DNA of 64,000 nucleotides. It comes from Marinobacterium sediminicola (GTDB taxonomy: Bacteria; Pseudomonadota; Gammaproteobacteria; Pseudomonadales; Balneatricaceae). Under the pieces are notes generated by a model that was given only the letters and a program-made list of their open reading frames with translations, was not told the DNA's origin and ran no database searches. Where the stretch lies: positions 1,612,001-1,676,000 of the forward strand of contig NZ_CP092123.1 of assembly GCF_022343685.1 (NCBI RefSeq), read 5' to 3'. Below are positions 1-9,343 of the stretch, piece after piece. The position numbers and the translations under genes were made by a program. How positions within the stretch are numbered: position 1 is the stretch's first letter; each line of letters starts with the position of its first letter.

Positions 1-476
1 TTGCAACCGATAACTTCGGTGTGCCGCTGGCAGGCTCGCTGATCCCCTGGATCGACAAGGCTGTGGCCGATGGTCAGAGCAAGGAAGAGTGGAAGGGATT
101 TGTTGAGACCAACAAGATCCTGGGCCTCTCCGACAGCCCGATTCCGATTGATGGTACCTGCGTACGTATCGGTGCCATGCGCTGTCATAGCCAGGCGTTC
201 ACCATCAAGTTGAAGCAGGACCTGCCGATGGATGAGATCGAGCAGATGATTGCTGAAGCCAATGACTGGGTCAGCGTAGTACCTAACGACCGTGAGACCA
301 CAATCAGTGATCTGTCACCGACTAAAGTGACAGGTACGCTGAATATCCCGGTCGGACGACTGCGTAAGATGAAGATGGGGCCTGACTTCCTGAACGCATT
401 CAGCGTCGGCGACCAGTTGCTGTGGGGGGCCGCTGAGCCTCTGCGCCGTATCCTGCGTATCCTCATCGAACGCTGA
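1..476 (+). CDS. asd: Aspartate-semialdehyde dehydrogenase, C-terminal part (5' end outside window)
   Basis: This is the C-terminal half of the enzyme that reduces aspartyl phosphate to aspartate semialdehyde, the branch point to lysine, methionine, threonine and diaminopimelate. The reading frame is open from base 3 to the TGA at 474-476, so the gene enters from outside the window. The visible part closely follows the enterobacterial/Pseudomonas-type Asd. It has the RCHSQAF motif holding the catalytic histidine and the closing block [15 protein letters not shown]. The catalytic cysteine lies in the missing part. A paralogue without catalytic residues follows at 551. Confidence 0.95.
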   Translation, partial: ATDNFGVPLAGSLIPWIDKAVADGQSKEEWKGFVETNKILGLSDSPIPIDGTCVRIGAMRCHSQAFTIKLKQDLPMDEIEQMIAEANDWVSVVPNDRETTISDLSPTKVTGTLNIPVGRLRKMKMGPDFLNAFSVGDQLLWGAAEPLRRILRILIER

Positions 477-502
477 TAGCAGTTCTGATGTAACACCTCC
501 TC

Positions 503-530
503 AGCCCGGCGTATGTCCGGGCTGTTTTGC
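503..530 (+). terminator. Probable terminator after asd
   Basis: A 7-bp stem AGCCCGG/CCGGGCT (503-509 with 517-523) is followed by GTTTTGCTTT. The U-tract is interrupted, so termination may be partial and some transcripts could run into the next gene. Confidence 0.5.
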
Positions 531-550
531 TTTGTGAGACCCTTCAAAAT

Positions 551-1549
551 ATGTCAATGAATGTTGCTTTAATTGGACCGAATACCCTTAAAGGGGAAAA
601 ACTGCTGGAATTGCTGGATGAATCAGAACTGCAGGTTGACAGTCTGACCCTGTATGAAGAATCCGATACGGCAGGACGTAGTCTCATGTTCAGGGGGAGC
701 GCTTGCAGAACCAAAGCGTTGGAAACCTTTACCGGTGAAGGATTGGCACTGGTTTTTGTGGCCGATCCTGAGCTTGGTGAAGAAACCGTCCAGGTACTTG
801 AAGCGCAGACATCTGCAGTTGTGATCGATCTCTTTCCTCAGCGCTACAGTAAGGAGCCTCTGCTGGTGCTTCCTGCCGTCAACGGTGAGGCGCTCGCTTC
901 GATTGACGCAGGTCGTATTATCGGTGTGCCGGGATCGGCTACTATAACCGCTGCGCTGGCCCTGTTGCCGTTGCATCATGCTTATCAGATACTTAAGCTC
1001 AATCTCACGGTGCTGTGCGCGGCATCTGAAGCCGGGCGCAAAGGGGTTGAAGCACTGGCGTCAGAAACAGCCAAGCTGCTCAATGGCCGAGAGGTTGATT
1101 CTGGATACTTTGCTCGCCAGATCGCCTTCAACCTGATCCCGGATGTGGGAGAGGTTCTGGCATCAGGATATAGCACACTGGAAGCACAGGTCATGCATCA
1201 GTTGCCTCAGTTGCTGGGAGATGAAGAGCTTGAACTTGAGGTGAGTGCTGTACGTGTGCCTGTTTTTTATGGCGATATGGTCGTCGCGCAGGCAGAAACA
1301 CGCCAGCCTCTCAAGGTTGAGGAACTCCAGTTGCTGATGGATAAAGCGGCCGGTGTGCGTTTTGATCAAGGGGCCAAAAAGCCGGCCAGTTTGGTAAATG
1401 ACGTTATCGGGCAGGATGTCGTTATCGTTAACCGGATCAGGCCTGACGTGACTGGCGAAAGCGGATTTGCCCTCCAGGCGCTTAGTGATGATCTGGGCAG
1501 GGGGAGTGCACTGGTCGCGCTGGAAATTGCGCTTGCACTACAGGCATAG
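551..1549 (+). CDS. usg: Usg-like aspartate-semialdehyde dehydrogenase paralogue, probably not catalytic
   Basis: A 332-residue protein with the Asd fold. An N-terminal nucleotide-binding segment (NVALIGPNTLKGEKLLELL) leads into a dimerisation domain. It is the homologue of the Usg protein found beside asd and truA in enterobacteria and Pseudomonas. The active-site block that reads NCSTxQ in true Asd reads VPGSATITAAL here, so the nucleophilic cysteine is absent. In the second block, RVPVFxGHSEA is replaced by RVPVFYGDMVV, so the catalytic histidine is Asp. Usg proteins have no established reaction. The ATG at 551 is chosen over an upstream TTG because family similarity begins at MNVALIG; the ATG at 557 is also possible. 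Confidence 0.85.
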   Translation: MSMNVALIGPNTLKGEKLLELLDESELQVDSLTLYEESDTAGRSLMFRGSACRTKALETFTGEGLALVFVADPELGEETVQVLEAQTSAVVIDLFPQRYSKEPLLVLPAVNGEALASIDAGRIIGVPGSATITAALALLPLHHAYQILKLNLTVLCAASEAGRKGVEALASETAKLLNGREVDSGYFARQIAFNLIPDVGEVLASGYSTLEAQVMHQLPQLLGDEELELEVSAVRVPVFYGDMVVAQAETRQPLKVEELQLLMDKAAGVRFDQGAKKPASLVNDVIGQDVVIVNRIRPDVTGESGFALQALSDDLGRGSALVALEIALALQA

Positions 1550-1560
1550 TCGCAAAATGG

Positions 1561-1595
1561 CAGCAGAGTGAATGGTTGACCCTCTGCTGTTTAAA
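1561..1595 (+). terminator. Possible terminator after usg
   Basis: An 8-bp inverted repeat CAGCAGAG/CTCTGCTG (1561-1568 with 1582-1589) has a 13-base loop and is followed by a short run TTTAAAC. The U-tract is weak. It lies in the 135-base gap before fimV. Confidence 0.35.
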
Positions 1596-1684
1596 CATAA
1601 TACTTGCACAGAATATGGATCCGTAACCCTCTGATTCGTAGAGAAATGGAGAGGGCGCGCATACTACACCAAAGGGAGTAACCG

Positions 1685-4366
1685 ATGCTGCGTAAACTAG
1701 CCTTAAGCCTTGCGGTCTCAGCAGCTCTGGGGGCGTCACAGGTTAATGCCCTTGGGCTGGGCGAAATTCAGGTTAACTCAGCCCTGAATGAGCCGCTTGA
1801 TGCTGAGATTAAACTGACGCAGGTGCGGGACCTCTCTCCGCTGCAGATTCAGCCCAGAATGGCCTCGCTGGACGAGTATGCGACTTCCATGGGTAGCAGT
1901 CAGGCACGTTACCTGCGCGATATTCAGTTCCAGGTGCTGGTGTCTCCTGAAGGAACTGGTCGTATTCGTCTGAAATCGACTGAGCCGGTACAGGAGCCCT
2001 TCCTCAATTTCATGGTTGAGGTGAACTGGCCAAGTGGACGTCTGGTTCGTGAGTACACGTTGCTACTGGATCCTCCTGTTTTTGAACCCTCTCCGGTCCG
2101 TCAGCGTCTGACGCCAGCCAGTGTTCAACCGGCTGCCGCCGTTTCGCAGCCCGCGAATCCAAGGGCTTCAGTAACAGCCAGTAATATTCGAACTCGCGCC
2201 AACAGTGACACCCAGGTGTATGTTGGTGTGAACGATACTCTTTGGGAAATTGCCAAGAAAACCAAACCCCAGGGAATCAGTGAGCATCAGATGATGCTTG
2301 CATTGCTGCGCAAGAATCCGCAGGCGTTCCCGTCCGGTAACATCAATAACCTCAAGGCGGGAACCGTAATGGATATCCCGTCCCTCGCAGAGGCCCAGCA
2401 GCTTAGCCATCGAGAGGCAGTTGCAGAGGTTGCGCGGCAGATGCAGGCTTGGCGTCAAGGCCGCAGTTCAACCAATGCACCGGTAAAGGCGCCTTTGGAT
2501 GTCAGTAAAACGGCTGAAGCCCCTGCTGATGACAGCAAGGGCTCAAGTGCGGCTGCACCTGCTAACGAAGCGGCTGAAGAGGGCAAGCTGACGATCGTTG
2601 CGCCGCCGCCAGAGTCTGCCGCCCCCGAACAGGTATCTTCTGCGACCAGCAGTGTCGATAGTGATGCTGAACAGAGTGCAGCTGTGGAGCCTGTCGGCGA
2701 ACAGGTGATTTCAGCTGCAGCTGAGCGCCTTGAAGATGAAGTCTTGATGGCTCAGGAAAAGATCGATCGGCTTGAACGAGATAACGCTGATCTGAACGAT
2801 AAACTGAGCTCTGTGCTCGAACAGCTGGAGTCTCAGAGTCGACTGCTGGAATTGCAGTCTCAGCAGATGTCTACTTTGCAGGCTGAGTTGAGTAAACCGC
2901 GGCCGGCTCCGGTTGTGCCCCCCGCGCAGCCTGTACAGTCAGAGGCCACGTCTCCCTCGCTGTTTGAAAATCCGACTGTGCTGGGTGGGCTGGGTGCTGG
3001 AGCTATTGCCCTGTTGGGCGGGATATGGTTCCTGTTGCGTCGCAAGCGTCCTGAGCCGGCAGCCAAGAAAGAACTGGTAAATGTGCCGGATGACTTGCGA
3101 GAGCGAGAAGAGCGCGATGCCGTGCCTGATGTGGCTGCAGCTGCCGTGGCGGGTGGTGCTGCGGTTGTGGCTGCGGATGCACTGTCTGGTGGTGACGAAA
3201 AAAGTGACACCGATTTCGTGCGCCCGCCAATGGACTCATTGGCGCCGGCTGAAGAAGAGGTGGCGGTAGAAGACCTCGAGAAGGATCTTCAGGAATTGGA
3301 TCTGGATATGGATCTGGATCTGGATGACCTTGACCAGTCGGACCTCGATGCTGATGCCGAAGGTGTTGACTCAAGCGAATTTGACCTTGGTCTGGATGAT
3401 GAGCCACCCATGAAGGGATTGGCAGATGCAGACGAAGAACTGGAAGATACAGAACTTGCAGCAGAACTCGAAACTGGCGAAGCTGCTGATGATGTCGATG
3501 ATCTGGCGTTCACGCTTGATAACGGCGTTGAGGCTGAAGAAGATGACACATCCAGTGAGCTCGATGCCATGCTGGCTGATCGGGATGTGGATGATGAGCT
3601 GGATTTTCTGCTCAATGACAGTATCGCGTCCGACGAGGCTGAAAGCGAAGCGCTTGACTTGGATGTCGATTTCAACTCTGATTCATCGGATACCGATGAG
3701 CTCGATTTTGAAACGCTAGCGGCTGATGTTACCGACCCGGCTCCTGTGTCATCCACTGAGGTCGAACCTGACGCGGATAACAGTCTGCACGAAACTGTAG
3801 AAGCCGCTGAGGAAGTCGAGTTTGAGATTGATCCTGATCTGGAAGCGATGCTGAAAGGTGGTGATGAGCCATCTGCGGTAGATTCCGGTTCAGACGATGA
3901 TGGGCTTGAATTCGATATGGGCTTTGCGGATGATTCGGCGACCCAGTCAACTGATACGGCCGAAGATGATCTGGATAGTCTGTTGTCTTCATTTGATCCA
4001 GAAGATGACGTTGAGATTGATCAAGTCTCTGCACGCCTCACCAATGACGAGGTTGAAGAGGAATTGACAGCCAATATTTCTCATGATCTTGAGATGGATC
4101 TGGATGCTGAGGTAGACGAGCTGCTTGGCGGAACAGATGATGATATTGAGCTGGAAGAGCTGCATAACGAAGAACAGGACGAAGTACTGGATAAGCTGAA
4201 CCTGCTCAGCGATGCAGACGAAATCGAAACCAAGCTGGATCTTGCACGCGCTTATATAGAAATGGAAGATACCGAGGGTGCGCGCGATATCCTTAACGAA
4301 ATTACCGGCGAAGGCTCCGATTCTCAGCGCGAAGAGGCGCGGAAACTCCTGGAGACGCTGGCCTGA
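1685..4366 (+). CDS. fimV: FimV, polar peptidoglycan-binding hub protein
   Basis: FimV is an inner-membrane protein that organises type IV pilus assembly, polar localisation and cAMP signalling in Pseudomonas. The 893-residue product has a signal peptide (about 1-22), an N-terminal FimV domain, a LysM peptidoglycan-binding domain (about 176-232) and a coiled coil (about 344-402). A single membrane helix (about 431-455) precedes a very acidic cytoplasmic region rich in DLD, DELD and DDLD repeats. The C-terminal FimV domain starts near 835 (LLSDADEIETKLDLARAYIEMED), a TPR-like segment. The position between usg and truA is the Pseudomonas arrangement. The start ATG has a GGGAG Shine-Dalgarno sequence at 1675. 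Confidence 0.95.
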   Translation: MLRKLALSLAVSAALGASQVNALGLGEIQVNSALNEPLDAEIKLTQVRDLSPLQIQPRMASLDEYATSMGSSQARYLRDIQFQVLVSPEGTGRIRLKSTEPVQEPFLNFMVEVNWPSGRLVREYTLLLDPPVFEPSPVRQRLTPASVQPAAAVSQPANPRASVTASNIRTRANSDTQVYVGVNDTLWEIAKKTKPQGISEHQMMLALLRKNPQAFPSGNINNLKAGTVMDIPSLAEAQQLSHREAVAEVARQMQAWRQGRSSTNAPVKAPLDVSKTAEAPADDSKGSSAAAPANEAAEEGKLTIVAPPPESAAPEQVSSATSSVDSDAEQSAAVEPVGEQVISAAAERLEDEVLMAQEKIDRLERDNADLNDKLSSVLEQLESQSRLLELQSQQMSTLQAELSKPRPAPVVPPAQPVQSEATSPSLFENPTVLGGLGAGAIALLGGIWFLLRRKRPEPAAKKELVNVPDDLREREERDAVPDVAAAAVAGGAAVVAADALSGGDEKSDTDFVRPPMDSLAPAEEEVAVEDLEKDLQELDLDMDLDLDDLDQSDLDADAEGVDSSEFDLGLDDEPPMKGLADADEELEDTELAAELETGEAADDVDDLAFTLDNGVEAEEDDTSSELDAMLADRDVDDELDFLLNDSIASDEAESEALDLDVDFNSDSSDTDELDFETLAADVTDPAPVSSTEVEPDADNSLHETVEAAEEVEFEIDPDLEAMLKGGDEPSAVDSGSDDDGLEFDMGFADDSATQSTDTAEDDLDSLLSSFDPEDDVEIDQVSARLTNDEVEEELTANISHDLEMDLDAEVDELLGGTDDDIELEELHNEEQDEVLDKLNLLSDADEIETKLDLARAYIEMEDTEGARDILNEITGEGSDSQREEARKLLETLA

Positions 4367-4378
4367 TCAAGATGTTTG

Positions 4379-5218
4379 ATGAGTAAAGAGAACTCTTCCG
4401 GGGCGATTTCGATCGCCCCTTTTCGTTATGCGCTGGGCGTGGAGTATGTTGGAGCGGCTTATCGAGGCTGGCAGCTGCAGGCATTCGATAATGTCCCGAC
4501 CATACAGGCTGAAGTTGAACGCGCGCTTTCGGTAATTGCTGATCATCCGGTACAGGTTGTCTGTGCCGGGCGGACGGATGCTGGCGTTAATGCCAGTCAT
4601 CAGGTTATTCATTTTGATAGCTGGTCCGAGCGAGATGAGCGCGCCTGGGTGCTGGGTACCAACAGCCATTTGCCGGATGATATATCGATCAAGTGGGCGA
4701 CCAAGGTGCCTGGGTGTTTCCATGCGCGTTTTTCGGCCAAGGAACGTCGTTACCGTTACCTGATTTATACGTCTCCGTCCCGCCCTGCGATTCTTGCCGG
4801 TGGCGTTACCTGGACTCATCGCAAGCTGGATACCGAAAAGATGCAGCAAGCGGCAGAGCACTTGCTCGGTGAGCATGATTTCACCTCATATAGAGCCGTT
4901 GGCTGTCAGGCGCGAAGCCCAGTCCGTGAAATTCGTCAACTGAGTGTCTACAGAAGCGGCCAGCTGATTGTCATTGATGTCAGTGCCAACGCTTTCTTGC
5001 ATCATATGGTCAGAAATATTGCCGGGGTGTTGATGGCGGTGGGCTCAGGGCAGCGATCACCGGATTGGGCGCTTGAGGTTCTGCGGGCAAAGGATCGACG
5101 CCAGGGTGGGGTTACGGCACCTCCTGATGGGTTGTACTTTGTCGATGTGCGATACCCTGACCTGTTTAAACTGCCGAAGGTGCCGTTGGGGCCTCATTTT
5201 CTGCAAACATCAGACTGA
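4379..5218 (+). CDS. truA: tRNA pseudouridine(38-40) synthase TruA
   Basis: TruA isomerises uridines 38-40 in the anticodon arm of tRNAs. The 279-residue product carries the catalytic block [14 protein letters not shown] with the nucleophilic Asp near residue 67. The usual histidine after GV is Asn here (GVNA rather than GVHA). The start is taken at the ATG at 4379, since the residues before FRYALGVEY are not conserved; the preceding in-frame TTG at 4376 is less likely. The gene follows fimV by 12 bases and is probably cotranscribed with it. Confidence 0.93.
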   Translation: MSKENSSGAISIAPFRYALGVEYVGAAYRGWQLQAFDNVPTIQAEVERALSVIADHPVQVVCAGRTDAGVNASHQVIHFDSWSERDERAWVLGTNSHLPDDISIKWATKVPGCFHARFSAKERRYRYLIYTSPSRPAILAGGVTWTHRKLDTEKMQQAAEHLLGEHDFTSYRAVGCQARSPVREIRQLSVYRSGQLIVIDVSANAFLHHMVRNIAGVLMAVGSGQRSPDWALEVLRAKDRRQGGVTAPPDGLYFVDVRYPDLFKLPKVPLGPHFLQTSD

Positions 5219-5274
5219 CGCCCCGAAGCGGCTTTGATAATATTAGCCGCTTGCGTCACTTTTCGAGAGGCAGC

Positions 5275-5892
5275 ATGACTACACGGGTGAAAATTTGCGG
5301 CATTACCAGTCTTGGTGATGCGCTGTGTGCAGTTGAAGCAGGCGCCAGTGCGTTGGGGTTTGTGTTCTATGAACCAAGTCCGCGTTATGTGTCGCCGGAG
5401 GTGGCAGCAGACATCATTCGGCAGCTACCGGCCTTTATCACCACTGTGGGGCTGTTCGTGAATGCTTCCGGGGATGAAGTGGAACGGGTGTTGAATGAAA
5501 CCGGTCTGGATCTGATCCAGTTTCATGGCGATGAGCCTGAAAGCTTCTGTCGTGGATTCAAGCGTCCATACATCAAGGCGTTCAGGGTGCGCCCCGGCCT
5601 GGATGTGAAGGAACAGGTAGCGCTGTACCCCACTGCGAGGGGGGTCTTGTTGGATGCTTACCGTCCCGGTGTGCCTGGCGGTACAGGTGAAGTGTTCGAT
5701 TGGGCGCTTATTCCTGCGGAACTGGCGCCACGAGTGATTCTGGCGGGAGGCCTGAATCCCGGGAATGTGGCTCAGGCGATTGCTCAAGTATCGCCCTATG
5801 CGGTCGATGTTTCGGGTGGTGTTGAAGCCGGGCCGGGACGCAAGGACGCCGAAAGAATCTACGCTTTTATGGCTGCGGTTAAGCAGTCTTAA
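5275..5892 (+). CDS. trpF: Phosphoribosylanthranilate isomerase
   Basis: TrpF catalyses the Amadori rearrangement of phosphoribosylanthranilate in tryptophan synthesis. The 205-residue (beta/alpha)8 protein has the N-terminal motif VKICGIT, whose cysteine is the general base. The block [15 protein letters not shown] holds the catalytic Asp, and the phosphate-binding loops [10 protein letters not shown] and VDVSGGVE follow. The ATG at 5275 is preceded by GAGAGG at a proper distance; an upstream TTG at 5251 would add an unconserved tail. As in Pseudomonas, the gene stands apart from the other trp genes, between truA and accD. Confidence 0.95.
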   Translation: MTTRVKICGITSLGDALCAVEAGASALGFVFYEPSPRYVSPEVAADIIRQLPAFITTVGLFVNASGDEVERVLNETGLDLIQFHGDEPESFCRGFKRPYIKAFRVRPGLDVKEQVALYPTARGVLLDAYRPGVPGGTGEVFDWALIPAELAPRVILAGGLNPGNVAQAIAQVSPYAVDVSGGVEAGPGRKDAERIYAFMAAVKQS

Positions 5893-5969
5893 AGCAACTT
5901 GAATTAGAGTATGTGATTTCCATTAGGCCGCTTCCATCGTTGAAGCGGGCGTCAACAGGAATGTGAAAC

Positions 5970-6899
5970 ATGAGTAACTGGCTGGAAAAAATCGTACCTT
6001 CTCTGGTGCGCAGTGAGAAGAAACGCACCAACATCCCTGAAGGTTTGTGGAAGAAGTGCCCCAAGTGCGATTCCATCCTCTATCGGCCTGAGCTTGAGAA
6101 GAACCTCAACGTTTGTCCAAAGTGCGATCATCACATGCGCCTGAATGCGCGTCGTCGCCTTGAGCTGTTTCTGGATGAGGACGGGCGTCAGGAACTGGCT
6201 GCTGAAGTTGCCCCTGTGGATCGCCTCAAGTTCCGCGATTCAAAAAAATACAAGGACCGTCTGAGTGCTGCGCAGAAGCAAACCGGTGAGAAAGACGCGC
6301 TGATTGCGATGCGTGGCAACTTGCAGGGACTTCCTGTGGTCGCAGTAGCCTTCGAGTTCAACTTCATGGGTGGGTCCATGGGGGCTGTAGTGGGTGAGCG
6401 TTTCGTTCGGGCAGCGCGTGTTGCACTGGAAGAGCGTATTCCACTGATCTGTTTTGCTGCTTCAGGTGGTGCGCGTATGCAGGAAGCGCTGATTTCATTG
6501 ATGCAGATGGCTAAAACCAGTGCGGCGCTGGAGAAACTGAAGCAGGCGGGCATCCCATACATCTCCGTACTGACCGATCCCGTTTACGGAGGCGTGTCAG
6601 CTTCGCTGGCAATGTTGGGTGACTTGAATGTTGCTGAACCCAATGCGCTGATTGGCTTTGCGGGTCCGCGTGTTATTGAGCAGACCGTTCGTGAAAAGTT
6701 GCCTGAAGGCTTCCAGCGTAGTGAGTTCCTGCTTGAGCATGGTCAGGTTGACATGATCATTAGCCGTAATGACTTGCCGACTCGTCTGGCTGATATTCTG
6801 CGCAAGCTGACCCATCAGGCGGCTGATGTAGCTGCGCAATCAGCGGATCAGGCGACTGATCAGTCCCAGTCTGAAGCTGTGGACGCTGATAAAGAATGA
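5970..6899 (+). CDS. accD: Acetyl-CoA carboxylase carboxyltransferase subunit beta
   Basis: AccD pairs with AccA to move the carboxyl group from biotin to acetyl-CoA, giving malonyl-CoA for fatty-acid synthesis. The 309-residue protein has the N-terminal zinc ribbon with Cys30, Cys33, Cys49 and Cys52, followed by the crotonase-like carboxyltransferase core ([31 protein letters not shown]). The C-terminal tail after about residue 285 is Ala/Gln/Asp-rich and probably disordered. Its stop overlaps the folC start in an ATGA junction, which points to translational coupling. Confidence 0.97.
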   Translation: MSNWLEKIVPSLVRSEKKRTNIPEGLWKKCPKCDSILYRPELEKNLNVCPKCDHHMRLNARRRLELFLDEDGRQELAAEVAPVDRLKFRDSKKYKDRLSAAQKQTGEKDALIAMRGNLQGLPVVAVAFEFNFMGGSMGAVVGERFVRAARVALEERIPLICFAASGGARMQEALISLMQMAKTSAALEKLKQAGIPYISVLTDPVYGGVSASLAMLGDLNVAEPNALIGFAGPRVIEQTVREKLPEGFQRSEFLLEHGQVDMIISRNDLPTRLADILRKLTHQAADVAAQSADQATDQSQSEAVDADKE

Positions 6900-8176
6900 G
6901 CGAAACCTATCCGGTGACGCTTGATGGGTGGCTCAGTCATATTGAGGCTTGTCACCCCAGCGAAATAGAGCTGGGGCTGGCGCGTTTGTCGAATGTGGCT
7001 TCACGTCTGCCCATTGACCTGTCGAACACTACCCGCATTGTGGTGGGTGGAACCAATGGCAAGGGGTCGACGCTTGCGATGCTCAACGCCATTCTGCTAC
7101 AGCAGGGGTTGAGTACCGGCATGTATACCTCGCCGCACTTCTTGCACTACAACGAGCGTATCGCCATCAATGGCGAGCCGGTTTCGGATGCAGTGTTGTG
7201 CGAGGTTTTTGCGTCAATCGAGAAGGCCAGAGGTGATACGCCACTGACCTATTTCGAGTATGGTACTTTGGCCGCTCTGCTGGTATTCAGTCAGCAGCAG
7301 GTTGATGTGGCATTACTGGAAGTAGGGCTTGGTGGTCGTCTGGATGCGGTTAACATTGTTGATGCTGACATCGCTGTCGTAACTACGGTGGCACTGGATC
7401 ACACCGACTGGCTGGGGCCGGATCGGGAATCGATCGGCTTTGAGAAGGCGGGGATCTTTCGCTCTGCAAAACCCGCGCTCTGTGGAGATCCTGAAGCCCC
7501 GGAACGACTGATCGAGCACGCGAAGGCAATTGGTGCAACCCTGTGCCGTAATGGCATCGACTATCATTATCAGCAGCAGGGCGATGGCTGGTGCTGGGAT
7601 GGAGTCTCGGCTGATGGTGATGCCTGCCATTTTGAGCAGCTCCCAGTACCCATGCTTCCGTTGGCTAATGCAGCACTGGTGTTGCAGATCCTACAGTTCC
7701 TTCCTGTCAGCATCAGTGAGGTCTCGATCAGGGAGGGCTTGGCCCATGCCAGCTTGACGGGGCGTATGCAGCACACCTGTATAGGTGAGTTGCCGGTCAT
7801 ACTGGATGTCGCACACAACCCCGAAGCAGCAGCCTATCTGGCCGATCGCCTGTGCCAAACGTCAAACGAGCCGGTACACCTGGTATTCGGCATGCTGGCC
7901 GACAAGGATATTCCGGCGGTCATTGATGTGCTGAAGCCTGCTGTCGATCAATGGTACCCCGTGAGCCTGGCGGTCCCGCGTGGCACTGATTCCGGTGTGC
8001 TCGTCGCAGCCTTGAGTGAGGCGGGTGTGTCAGCTGATACCGTTCATCCTGGTGCGAATGTCAAAACCGTGGTCGAAGCGCTGCAACAGGATATGCCTGA
8101 GGGCCGCGTTGTGATTGCGGGGTCTTTCTTTACGGTTACGGAAGCCCTTGCAATGAAAACTGGAGTTGGTTGCTGA
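6896..8176 (+). CDS. folC: Bifunctional folylpolyglutamate synthase/dihydrofolate synthase
   Basis: FolC adds glutamate to dihydropteroate and extends the polyglutamate tail of folates. The 426-residue Mur-ligase-type enzyme shows the ATP-binding loop [15 protein letters not shown] near residue 50. It also has the Mg/ATP segment [12 protein letters not shown] and the C-terminal block [11 protein letters not shown], where the glutamate-binding domain begins. It overlaps accD by 4 bases and the next gene by one base (TGATG), so accD, folC and the SPOR gene form one operon. Confidence 0.96.
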   Translation: MSETYPVTLDGWLSHIEACHPSEIELGLARLSNVASRLPIDLSNTTRIVVGGTNGKGSTLAMLNAILLQQGLSTGMYTSPHFLHYNERIAINGEPVSDAVLCEVFASIEKARGDTPLTYFEYGTLAALLVFSQQQVDVALLEVGLGGRLDAVNIVDADIAVVTTVALDHTDWLGPDRESIGFEKAGIFRSAKPALCGDPEAPERLIEHAKAIGATLCRNGIDYHYQQQGDGWCWDGVSADGDACHFEQLPVPMLPLANAALVLQILQFLPVSISEVSIREGLAHASLTGRMQHTCIGELPVILDVAHNPEAAAYLADRLCQTSNEPVHLVFGMLADKDIPAVIDVLKPAVDQWYPVSLAVPRGTDSGVLVAALSEAGVSADTVHPGANVKTVVEALQQDMPEGRVVIAGSFFTVTEALAMKTGVGC

Positions 8177-8730
8177 TGATGACCGAGCAGCAGAAAAAAC
8201 GGTTGGTAGGTGCGGCGGCTGTCATCGTGTCAGCTGTTATTCTGTTACCGTTACTGCTGGATGGGAGTGGCTATCGCGAGCGTCATCTGCAGGATCGTAT
8301 TCCTCCAGCGCCCGAGATGCCTGCTCTTGTCGATATCGAACCATCTCAGCGGGCGCTGCCTGATACGGCTGCGCCCGCCGACCCTGCCGCTCCGGCAGTG
8401 GTTAAGGTGCCATCGCCGGCCTTGCGTCCGGCCATCGCACAGTCGCAGCCCAGTATCGACGCAACTAACGATACTCCGGTTCTGGATGAGCAGCAGGTGC
8501 CGGTGGCGTGGACATTGCAGTTGGCCAGCTTTCGAGATGAGGCCAATGCGCGCTCGCTCAGGAAGGAGCTTGTTGAAGCAGGCTATAAGGTTTACATACG
8601 CCACAGTCCCGGTATGGTGCGGGTATTTGTTGGTCCAGACCTGCAACGCAGTCGCCTTGAACAGCTGCAGATGCGTCTGAAACGTGACTACTCCCTTGAG
8701 GGTATGATCGTGCGATTTACAACGCAGTGA
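8176..8730 (+). CDS. dedD: SPOR-domain inner-membrane protein (DedD-like)
   Basis: A 184-residue protein with a short cytoplasmic N-terminus and one membrane helix (about 11-28, VGAAAVIVSAVILLPLLL). A Pro/Ala-rich periplasmic linker leads to a C-terminal SPOR domain (about 110-184; WTLQLASFRDEANARSLRKEL, YIRHSPGMVRVFVGP). SPOR domains bind denuded peptidoglycan at the division septum, and DedD in this position contributes to cell division. The ATG at 8176 overlaps the folC stop by one base. Confidence 0.85.
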   Translation: MMTEQQKKRLVGAAAVIVSAVILLPLLLDGSGYRERHLQDRIPPAPEMPALVDIEPSQRALPDTAAPADPAAPAVVKVPSPALRPAIAQSQPSIDATNDTPVLDEQQVPVAWTLQLASFRDEANARSLRKELVEAGYKVYIRHSPGMVRVFVGPDLQRSRLEQLQMRLKRDYSLEGMIVRFTTQ

Positions 8731-8738
8731 ATTCACCA

Positions 8739-8767
8739 TTGGGTTGCCACTTGGGCTCTGTTAGAAT
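8739..8767 (+). promoter_or_regulatory. Predicted sigma-70 extended -10 promoter for cvpA-purF
   Basis: TAGAAT (8762-8767) is preceded by TG one base upstream, forming an extended -10. A weak -35 TTGGGT (8739-8744) lies 17 bases further up. The cvpA start codon follows 30 bases downstream. Confidence 0.45.
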
Positions 8768-8797
8768 GCGCGCTGTTTTCGATACTGGCGAACGACA

Positions 8798-9292
8798 ATG
8801 AACTGGGCTGATTGGACCATTCTTGCCATCATAGCGATTTCTAGCCTGATGAGTCTCAAACGAGGCTTTGTTCGGGAAGCTATATCTCTTGTGACCTGGG
8901 TGTCCGCCTTCGTATTGGCGCGTCTGTTCTCGCCATCATTAACCGTTTTACTTGAGTCCTATATCCAGACGCCATCCCTGCGCCTGGTATCGGCCTTTGC
9001 TATTCTATTTATAATTACGCTGATCGCCGGTGCCCTCGTCGGTGCCCTGTTTTCCGCGCTGATCAATGCCACCGGGCTTACCAATTCCGACCGCGTGTTG
9101 GGTATGGGGTTTGGTGCCGTTCGCGGTGGGCTTGTGATTGTTGTAATTGTCGCCCTGCTGGGCATGACGCCTGCGGTTCAGGACCGTTGGTGGCTGGAAT
9201 CTCAGCTGATTCCCCATTTTGTATTGCTTGAAGGCTGGACGCGGCAGGTGGCCAGTGACGTCGGGCAAATGATCTGGAATATCGGACGCTGA
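8798..9292 (+). CDS. cvpA: CvpA family membrane protein
   Basis: A 164-residue integral membrane protein with about four hydrophobic segments (about 3-22, 28-46, 62-88 and 102-121). CvpA was named for colicin V production and is linked to envelope homeostasis; its molecular activity is not settled. The location directly upstream of purF is conserved in gammaproteobacteria, and the two are probably cotranscribed from the promoter at 8739. Identification rests on the motif MNWADWTILAIIAISSLMSLKRGFVREA split across the start, and on its neighbours. Confidence 0.9.
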   Translation: MNWADWTILAIIAISSLMSLKRGFVREAISLVTWVSAFVLARLFSPSLTVLLESYIQTPSLRLVSAFAILFIITLIAGALVGALFSALINATGLTNSDRVLGMGFGAVRGGLVIVVIVALLGMTPAVQDRWWLESQLIPHFVLLEGWTRQVASDVGQMIWNIGR

Positions 9293-9343
9293 GCTCGAAG
9301 CTTGGCGCCACTCTTTTAGTGACATCCTTCTGAGGTGGATTGA

